A DNA stretch of 5,636 nt from Cryomorphaceae bacterium. GTDB taxonomy: Bacteria; Bacteroidota; Bacteroidia; Flavobacteriales; Schleiferiaceae. Both the position numbers and the translations under genes were made by a program. Under the pieces are notes generated by a model. The model saw only the letters and a program-made list of their open reading frames with translations. It searched no databases and was not told the DNA's origin. Position 1 is the stretch's first letter. Each line of letters starts with the position of its first letter. Positions 1 through 4,131 of the stretch are shown in pieces. The stretch is taken from contig DMDX01000093.1 of NCBI GenBank assembly GCA_003451355.1, positions 654-6,289 on the forward strand. The letters are read 5' to 3'.

Positions 1-75
1 AATATTGATCACGGCAACCTGCTGGTCGTTGTGCCAGTTGCGCTGCTGAATCTCTTCTTGTATGCTCTTACCCAT
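1..75 (-). CDS. N-terminal fragment of an unidentified gene (possibly a small MarR-like winged-helix regulator), cut by the window edge
   Basis: An open frame begins with ATG at 75 and stays open for 25 codons to the left edge. It starts MGKSIQEEIQ and continues with a segment reading WHNDQQVAVINI. The start lies 14 bp after the frr stop codon with no terminator-like hairpin between, so it is probably the last visible member of the pyrH-frr transcription unit. There is no Shine-Dalgarno sequence, as for every gene here. The short amphipathic N-terminus followed by a hydrophobic VAVINI stretch is reminiscent of the first helices of small MarR-type winged-helix regulators common in Bacteroidota. 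That is only an impression from 25 residues. The reading frame itself is supported by position, spacing and strand; the product is not established. Confidence 0.5.
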   Translation of the reverse strand, partial: MGKSIQEEIQQRNWHNDQQVAVINI

Positions 76-89
76 TGGGCCTAATATAC

Positions 90-653
90 TTAGAGCTTGA
101 GGATATCTCCCTCTTTTTCAGTCACACGCGCATCGATCATCGTGATGTGCTTGTCGACCAACGTTTGAATCTCGTTCTCGAGGTCCTTGCGCTGGTCCTC
201 GCTGAGGCCGTCTTTTTCCATGCGCTTGGCCTCGTCCATACCGTCGCGGCGTACGCTGCGAATGGCAACTTTGGCCTCTTCGCCCTCTGCACGTGCCATG
301 CGCACGAGCTCTTTACGGCGGTCTTCGGTCAGTGGCGGAATATTGATGATCACCGCATCTCCGTTGTTCATCGGATTGAATCCGAGGTTGGCGTACATAA
401 TGGCCTTCTCAATCGCTTGAATCAGGTTCTTTTCAAACGGCTGTACAAACAGCGTACGCGCATCCGGAGTCGAAATATTGCTCACCTGCTGCAGCTTCAC
501 TTGGCTTCCGTAGTACTCGATATGAATGCCCTCGAGCATCGTTGGGTTGGCACGGCCGGCGCGAATCTTGAGCAGCGCCTTATCGAGGTGCGTCATCGCC
601 TTGGTCATGTCGTCGGCCAAGGACTCAATCAGAAAGCTTACTTCTTCGTTCAT
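90..653 (-). CDS. frr: Ribosome recycling factor (RRF)
   Basis: Cytoplasmic factor that, with EF-G and GTP, splits the post-termination ribosome so the subunits, mRNA and deacylated tRNA can be reused. The 187-residue length is normal for the family (about 185). Visible hallmarks: the RAGRANP segment at residues 31-37 in the first long helix, YYGS at 47-50 where the small second domain begins, a hydrophobic beta region (ARTLFVQPF, 65-73), LTEDRRKEL at 109-117, and the basic IRSVRRD stretch at 131-137 in the three-helix-bundle domain thought to contact 23S rRNA. The ATG at 653 gives the expected short N-terminus before the first helix, and it lies 13 bp after the pyrH stop. No terminator or promoter candidate is seen in that gap, so frr is probably cotranscribed with pyrH. 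That pairing is widely conserved in bacteria. No defects are visible. Confidence 0.98.
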   Translation of the reverse strand: MNEEVSFLIESLADDMTKAMTHLDKALLKIRAGRANPTMLEGIHIEYYGSQVKLQQVSNISTPDARTLFVQPFEKNLIQAIEKAIMYANLGFNPMNNGDAVIINIPPLTEDRRKELVRMARAEGEEAKVAIRSVRRDGMDEAKRMEKDGLSEDQRKDLENEIQTLVDKHITMIDARVTEKEGDILKL

Positions 654-666
654 TATTCTGTCGGAA

Positions 667-1371
667 TTAAGAAACCAAGGTGCCCACCTTGTCGCCCTGA
701 ACGACGCGCAAGAGGTTACCTGGCTTGTTCATGTCAAAGACCACAATCGGAAGGTCGTTCTCTTGGCTCAGCGTGAACGCCGTGAGGTCCATCACGTTGA
801 GGCCGCGCTCGTAGACTTCGGTGTAGCTAATGGCCTCAAAGCGGGTCGCGGTAGCGTCCTTCTCGGGGTCTGCGGTGTAGATTCCGTCCACGCGAGTGCC
901 CTTGAGGATGACCTCGGCCTGAATTTCGATGGCGCGCAGCGTAGCCCCGGTATCGGTAGTGAAGTAGGGATTGCCGGTTCCGCCCGAAAAGATGACCACA
1001 CGGCCCTTTTCAAGGTGGCGCACGGCGCGGCGGCGAATGAAGGGTTCACAAATCTTGTCCATCTCGATGGCGGACTGAAGGCGGGTCTGAACCCCGATGC
1101 GTTCGAGCGACGACTGCAGCGCGAGGCCATTGATTACGGTCGCAAGCATGCCCATGTGGTCGGCCTGGACGCGGTCCATTCCGCCTTCGGCGCCTTGGAG
1201 GCCGCGAAAGATGTTTCCGCCGCCGATGACAATGCCCACTTGGGCTCCGGCATCGACAACTGTTTTAATTTCGTGTGCGTAGCGGCTAATGGTTTCGGGA
1301 TCAATCCCGTAGGCCTTGCTGCCCATCAGCGCCTCGCCGCTGAGTTTGAGGAGGATTCGGCGGTACTTCAT
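667..1371 (-). CDS. pyrH: UMP kinase (uridylate kinase)
   Basis: Phosphorylates UMP to UDP with ATP in pyrimidine nucleotide synthesis. It is a cytoplasmic amino-acid-kinase-fold enzyme, typically hexameric, with bacterial members allosterically controlled by GTP and UTP. The 234-residue product shows the family motifs in order: KLSGEAL (residues 9-15, phosphate-binding lysine and glycine), GGGNIFRG (50-57), the DHMGM segment (71-75), GGTGNPYFTTDT (130-141, nucleotide and UMP contacts) and KGTRVDGIYTADP (157-169). I chose the ATG at 1371, giving MKYRRILLKLSGEAL, the usual N-terminus. An in-frame ATG at 1392 would add seven residues (MCYLRIL), but it lies in the promoter/terminator region and matches nothing in the family. 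The gene follows tsf across a 66 bp gap with a terminator hairpin and a promoter-like TATCTTCGC just before the start. It is spaced tightly with frr downstream. Confidence 0.97.
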   Translation of the reverse strand: MKYRRILLKLSGEALMGSKAYGIDPETISRYAHEIKTVVDAGAQVGIVIGGGNIFRGLQGAEGGMDRVQADHMGMLATVINGLALQSSLERIGVQTRLQSAIEMDKICEPFIRRRAVRHLEKGRVVIFSGGTGNPYFTTDTGATLRAIEIQAEVILKGTRVDGIYTADPEKDATATRFEAISYTEVYERGLNVMDLTAFTLSQENDLPIVVFDMNKPGNLLRVVQGDKVGTLVS

Positions 1372-1377
1372 TAAGAT

Positions 1378-1386
1378 GCGAAGATA
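1378..1386 (-). promoter_or_regulatory. -7-like element TATCTTCGC directly upstream of pyrH
   Basis: The minus strand carries TATCTTCGC, identical over all nine bases to the rplM -7 element, ending just 6 bases before the pyrH ATG at 1371. No TTTG is present at the proper -33 distance; that position falls inside the terminator stem at 1391-1414. If active, it would make a transcript starting at or within a few bases of the ATG, so nearly leaderless. It could equally be a chance match. Confidence 0.4.
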
Positions 1387-1390
1387 GCAC

Positions 1391-1414
1391 AAAGGCCGCC
1401 CGAGGGCGGCCTTT
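1391..1414 (-). terminator. Hairpin terminator candidate after tsf
   Basis: A perfect 10-bp stem (AAAGGCCGCC pairing with GGCGGCCTTT, 4-base loop) lies 23 bases beyond the tsf stop. The only U-rich part is the CCUUU inside the 3' arm, followed by GUGC, so termination efficiency may be moderate. The symmetry means it could act from either direction, although the only gene transcribed towards it is tsf. Confidence 0.65.
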
Positions 1415-1437
1415 GCTGTGTGAAAATCAAATGGGAA

Positions 1438-2262
1438 TTAAACGCCCAAGCCTACGCGGCGGAAGCCGGTAACGGTAGCACCCGCAGAAGCTGAAGCCAC
1501 GTACTGAGCTACACTCTGCTTGCTGTCCTTGATGAAGTCTTGCTCTACAAGGGTATTCTCTTTGTAGAACTTGCCTAGCTTGCCTTGAGCGATCTTCTCG
1601 ATCATGTCCTCAGGCTTACCTTCTTGACGTACCATGTCACGAGCAACCTCAAGTTCGCGCTCAATCACGTCGCTTGGAACTGAAGTGCGGTCCAATCCTA
1701 CGGGGTTCATGGCAGCAACTTGCATTGCAACGTCCTTCGCCGCCTCGGCAACACCAGCGCTCAATGCGGCAAGTGTTGCAAGTTTGTTTCCAGCATGGAT
1801 GTATCCAGAAACCACTCCACCCTCGAGGGTCTCGTAGTAGGCAATCTCAATCTTCTCTCCGATGACACCGGTCTGCTCGATGAGCTTCTCGGCTATCGTC
1901 AACGAACCTTCGTAGCTCAGCGCAAGAAGTTCCTCTTTGGTAGCGGGGAAGTTGGCAATTGCGATGGACGCCATCTTCTTGGCCATGTCTACATAACCCT
2001 CGTTCTTCGCAACGAAGTCGGTCTCACAGTTCAGCGAAACAACCACCCCGCGGGTGTTGGTCTCGTTGGTCATCGCGATGACCGCTCCTTCGGTGGCGTC
2101 ACGGTCGGCGCGCTTGGCAGCGACCTTTTGGCCTTGCTTACGAAGCACGTCGATGGCAGCTTCGAAATCGCCATTGGCCTCAGTGAGGGCCTTTTTGCAG
2201 TCCATCATGCCTGCGCCGGTCATTTGGCGCAGCTTATTTACATCGGCAGCAGTAATGCTCAT
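1438..2262 (-). CDS. tsf: Translation elongation factor Ts
   Basis: Guanine-nucleotide exchange factor that releases GDP from EF-Tu so it can reload GTP and aminoacyl-tRNA. The product has 274 residues, a normal length. Residues 1-40 are the UBA-like N-terminal domain (VNKLRQMTGAGMMDCKKAL at 8-26). TDFVAKN at 81-87 contains the Asp-Phe pair that, in the family, inserts near the magnesium site of EF-Tu. The core repeat continues through YIHAGNKLATL (154-164) and the GKPEDMIEKIAQGKLGKFY region (215-233). LVEQDFIKDSKQSV (238-251) matches the conserved C-terminal core segment. The start ATG at 2262 gives the standard MSITAADVNKLR. The gene lies 55 bp after rpsB, behind a strong intrinsic-terminator hairpin, and is followed by a second hairpin. 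It may therefore be expressed partly by read-through, or from a promoter I could not recognise. Confidence 0.98.
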   Translation of the reverse strand: MSITAADVNKLRQMTGAGMMDCKKALTEANGDFEAAIDVLRKQGQKVAAKRADRDATEGAVIAMTNETNTRGVVVSLNCETDFVAKNEGYVDMAKKMASIAIANFPATKEELLALSYEGSLTIAEKLIEQTGVIGEKIEIAYYETLEGGVVSGYIHAGNKLATLAALSAGVAEAAKDVAMQVAAMNPVGLDRTSVPSDVIERELEVARDMVRQEGKPEDMIEKIAQGKLGKFYKENTLVEQDFIKDSKQSVAQYVASASAGATVTGFRRVGLGV

Positions 2263-2270
2263 GATAATTG

Positions 2271-2282
2271 GTATTTAAATAC
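2271..2282. repeat. Perfect 12-bp palindrome GTATTTAAATAC upstream of tsf
   Basis: The sequence equals its own reverse complement and extends imperfectly to 18 bp (2268-2285, 16 of 18 positions symmetric). It lies 8 bases ahead of the tsf ATG, between the rpsB terminator U-tract and the start codon. It could be an operator-like site, an AT-rich unstructured initiation region, or chance in AT-rich spacer DNA. No matching second copy was noticed elsewhere in the window. Confidence 0.35.
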
Positions 2283-2308
2283 AAAGAAAAACCGGGGCTG
2301 TTGCCCCG
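2282..2308 (-). terminator. Intrinsic terminator after rpsB
   Basis: In the minus-strand RNA a 6-bp GC stem (CGGGGC, loop AACA, GCCCCG; 2308-2293) is followed at once by GTTTTTCTTTG. This is a textbook rho-independent layout. It begins 10 bases past the rpsB TAA and precedes tsf, so it would limit read-through from the ribosomal-protein genes into tsf. Confidence 0.8.
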
Positions 2309-2317
2309 ATGTTAAAC

Positions 2318-3073
2318 TTATTCTGCAGCGACTTTGGCAGCAGCCTTTTCAAGTTTCTCACTTCCAGGCTTGTCTTTTTCAGTCTTGCGCTGGCTCAGCG
2401 ACTCCTTGATCGATACAGATAACGACTCTAGAATTACCGCGATAGACTTTGTAGCATCGTCGTTTGAAGGAATCACATAATCCACGAGGTGGGGGTTGCT
2501 ATTGGTATCTACCATAGCGAATACGGGGATTCCAAGGTTGCGGGCTTCTTCAACGGCGATGTGCTCGCGCATGATGTCTACCACAAACAACGCAGCTGGA
2601 AGGCGGCTCATGTCGGCAATTGAACCCAAGTTTTTCTCGAGCTTGGCACGCAGACGGTCAACCTGAAGGCGCTCGCGCTTTGAAAGCGTCTCAAACGTTC
2701 CGTCGGTCTTCATCTTGTCGATGTTTGACATTTTCTTGATTGCCTTGCGGATGGTCACGAAGTTCGTGAGCATACCTCCAGGCCAGCGCTCTACGATGTA
2801 GGGCATGTTGAGGGCCTTGGCGGTGTCGGCAACAATCTCTTTGGCTTGCTTCTTCGTCGCAACAAAAAGGATTTTGCGTCCGCTTCCGGCGATCTTGCCC
2901 ATGGCGTCAGCCGCCGTGGCCAATTTCTTTTGCGTCTTCTGAAGGTCAATGATGTGGATACCATTGCGCTCCATAAAGATGTACGGGGCCATGTTGGGGT
3001 TCCACTTGCGGGTCAGGTGACCAAAGTGAACTCCTGCGTCGAGGAGCTGCTGAATTTCAGGCGTGTGTGCCAT
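2318..3073 (-). CDS. rpsB: 30S ribosomal protein uS2
   Basis: Small-subunit protein bound late in assembly on the back of the 30S subunit between head and body. It is needed for recruitment of other mRNA-binding components. The 251-residue product has the family signatures: AGVHFGHLTRKWNP (residues 13-26), RWPGGMLTNF (96-105), the coiled-coil region around 112-150, DTNSNP (189-194) and VDYVIPSNDDA (197-207). The tail from about 225 is lysine/alanine-rich and probably disordered. Its MAHTPEIQQLLDAG start is the expected one, from ATG at 3073. The 99 bp upstream gap contains a 10-bp hairpin and possible pseudoknot listed separately. In E. coli uS2 represses its own operon through a structured leader, so similar control is conceivable here but not shown. 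A terminator follows the stop codon. Confidence 0.98.
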   Translation of the reverse strand: MAHTPEIQQLLDAGVHFGHLTRKWNPNMAPYIFMERNGIHIIDLQKTQKKLATAADAMGKIAGSGRKILFVATKKQAKEIVADTAKALNMPYIVERWPGGMLTNFVTIRKAIKKMSNIDKMKTDGTFETLSKRERLQVDRLRAKLEKNLGSIADMSRLPAALFVVDIMREHIAVEEARNLGIPVFAMVDTNSNPHLVDYVIPSNDDATKSIAVILESLSVSIKESLSQRKTEKDKPGSEKLEKAAAKVAAE

Positions 3074-3095
3074 AGGATTCTTGGGGGTTTACGTT

Positions 3096-3142
3096 CGCTA
3101 AAAAGGCAACGGCCAAGTAGCGCCAGAGCGATCTTGACCGTT
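3096..3142 (-). promoter_or_regulatory. Structured rpsB leader: 10-bp hairpin with possible pseudoknot
   Basis: In the rpsI-rpsB gap the minus-strand RNA has AACGGUCAAG (3142-3133) pairing with CUUGGCCGUU (3117-3108). This gives 10 bp including one G-U pair that exists only in minus-strand RNA (it is a C-A mismatch on the plus strand). The 15-base loop ends in CGCTA, which is complementary to TAGCG at 3100-3096 downstream of the stem, allowing an H-type pseudoknot. A TTTTT run lies between, so the hairpin could alternatively work as a terminator or attenuator for rplM-rpsI. The element ends 22 bases before the rpsB ATG. Autoregulation by uS2 is an inference. Confidence 0.5.
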
Positions 3143-3172
3143 TGGATGCTAAACCCAATACTCGTTGCGCGA

Positions 3173-3559
3173 TTAACGCTTCGAGAATTGGAACCGCTTG
3201 CGTGCTTTCTTCTGGCCGAACTTCTTACGTTCTACCATGCGCGGGTCGCGGGTCATCAATCCTTCAGGCTTCAGCGTGATGCGAAGCTCCGGATTGATTT
3301 CGCAGAGGGCGCGCGACAGGCCGAGGCGAATTGCTTCAGCTTGGCCGGTGATGCCACCGCCTTCTACGTTGACAGTGATGTCAAAATTGTTGAGATTGTC
3401 CGTCAGCGACAGTGGCTGGCGCACTTTGTACTGCAGGGTGCCGGTCGAGAAGTAGTTCGACAGCTCGCGCTTGTTGATCATGATCTCACCTTTACCTGGC
3501 TTCACATAAACACGGGCAACTGAGGTCTTGCGGCGTCCGATTGCGTGGGTCGTAGACAT
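3173..3559 (-). CDS. rpsI: 30S ribosomal protein uS9
   Basis: Small-subunit head protein whose C-terminal tail reaches the ribosomal P site and contacts the tRNA anticodon stem-loop. The 128-residue product is typical in length. It shows GRRKTSVARV at residues 8-17, the long conserved segment GGGITGQAEAIRLGLSRAL at 67-85, and GLMTRDPRMVERKKFGQKKA from about 100. It ends in the basic tail RKRFQFSKR, whose terminal SKR is the conserved P-site end. Start is the ATG at 3559, 12 bp after the rplM stop; the MSTTHAIGRRKT beginning agrees with relatives. The tight gap and the near-universal rplM-rpsI pairing indicate cotranscription. There is no Shine-Dalgarno sequence; the bases before ATG read ACTATAAG. 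Confidence 0.98.
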   Translation of the reverse strand: MSTTHAIGRRKTSVARVYVKPGKGEIMINKRELSNYFSTGTLQYKVRQPLSLTDNLNNFDITVNVEGGGITGQAEAIRLGLSRALCEINPELRITLKPEGLMTRDPRMVERKKFGQKKARKRFQFSKR

Positions 3560-3571
3560 CTTATAGTACGA

Positions 3572-4009
3572 TTAGATTTGAACCGGCTGCTGCGCTTCGT
3601 GAGCGTGTTCGGTACCGGCGTAGACGTGAAGATTGCGAAAGAGTTCTGCTCCGAGGCGCGTCTTAGGAAGCATACCGCGAACGGCCTTCTCGACGATGCG
3701 CGATGGGTGCTTGGCGAGCTCCTCAGCAGGAGTACTGAACCGCTGGCCACCGGGATAGCCAGTGTAACGGATGTACTGCTTGTCGTTCATCTTTTTACCC
3801 GACAGGGTCACTTCGGCTGCATTGATAACAATTACGTTATCTCCGCAGTCCACGTGCGGGGTGTAGTTGGGCTTGTGCTTGCCGCGAAGGCGGAAGGCGA
3901 CATGCGAGGCCAATCGACCAAGGGCTAGACCCTTGGCGTCAACCACGACCCAGATTTTACCTGCGTTTGCCTTAGTGGCTGATATCGTTTTGTAGCTGAG
4001 CGAATCCAC
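3572..4009 (-). CDS. rplM: 50S ribosomal protein uL13 (GTG start)
   Basis: Early-assembling large-subunit protein that binds 23S rRNA. The reading frame contains GRLAS (residues 31-35), HVDCGDNVIVINA (52-64), YTGYPGG (82-88), AVRGMLPKTRLG (109-120) and LHVYAGTEHAHEAQQP (127-142), all diagnostic. I place the start at GTG (4009-4007), giving a 145-residue product beginning MDSLSYKTISATKA, which fits Bacteroidota uL13 proteins. The frame is open further upstream to an ATG at 4060. That start would add 17 atypical residues, and it would overlap the -33/-7 promoter candidate at 4032-4063, so I reject it. The A-rich AAAAAAG just before GTATAGCATC may help initiation in place of a Shine-Dalgarno sequence. 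It is the first gene of the ribosomal cluster and lies 12 bp ahead of rpsI. Confidence 0.95.
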   Translation of the reverse strand: MDSLSYKTISATKANAGKIWVVVDAKGLALGRLASHVAFRLRGKHKPNYTPHVDCGDNVIVINAAEVTLSGKKMNDKQYIRYTGYPGGQRFSTPAEELAKHPSRIVEKAVRGMLPKTRLGAELFRNLHVYAGTEHAHEAQQPVQI

Positions 4010-4031
4010 GATGCTATACTTTTTTGGGGCT

Positions 4032-4063
4032 GCGAAGATACGGAGAATACTTTGAAGCACAAA
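4032..4063 (-). promoter_or_regulatory. Bacteroidota-type promoter for rplM-rpsI (-33 TTTG, 19 bp, -7 TATCTTCGC)
   Basis: Read on the minus strand, TTTG at 4063-4060 is followed by a 19-base spacer and TATCTTCGC at 4040-4032. The Bacteroidota housekeeping consensus is TTTG/TTG, about 19-21 bases, TAnnTTTG, so there is one mismatch (C for T) in the -7 element. The predicted transcript start, a few bases on, leaves a 5' leader of roughly 15-20 bases before the GTG at 4009. The site also argues against a longer uL13 N-terminus. Similar -7 elements precede pyrH and the divergent protease gene. Confidence 0.72.
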
Positions 4064-4066
4064 GCT

Positions 4067-4098
4067 TTTCGGCGCAGAACTTGCTAGCGTATCTTCAC
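4067..4098 (+). promoter_or_regulatory. Candidate promoter for the M43 protease gene
   Basis: On the plus strand TTTC (4067-4070) is followed, after 19 bases, by TATCTTCAC (4090-4098). Compared with TTTG-N19-TAnnTTTG, each box deviates in one or two positions, so this is weaker than the rplM promoter on the other strand. It would give a leader of about 25-30 bases before ATG 4132. Its -33 box is only 3 bp from that of rplM. Confidence 0.5.
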
Positions 4099-4131
4099 GA
4101 ACTCGAAATTTTGCCTCTAATACTGGGTTTT

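Noticed and set aside
71..83. Small inverted repeat GCCC-AAT-GGGT around the start codon of the leftmost gene
   Set aside because: Only 3-4 base pairs with a 3-base loop; too weak to claim as a regulatory structure.
75..776. Plus-strand open frame of 233 codons opposite frr
   Set aside because: It mirrors the frr coding sequence, has no plausible start region or promoter, and resembles no family.
526..1374. Plus-strand open frame of 282 codons antisense to pyrH and the end of frr
   Set aside because: It lies opposite clearly conserved genes. Long antisense frames are expected from GC-biased third codon positions, and the translation shows no recognisable domain.
1372..1392. Upstream in-frame ATG for pyrH (adds seven residues)
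   Set aside because: The extension MCYLRIL does not fit UMP kinases and overlaps the -7-like element and the edge of the terminator hairpin.
1720..2409. Plus-strand open frame opposite tsf and the end of rpsB
   Set aside because: It runs through the intergenic terminator and is fully explained as a shadow of tsf and rpsB.
2846..3523. Plus-strand open frame opposite rpsB and rpsI
   Set aside because: It crosses two conserved genes and their intergenic leader; no family resemblance.
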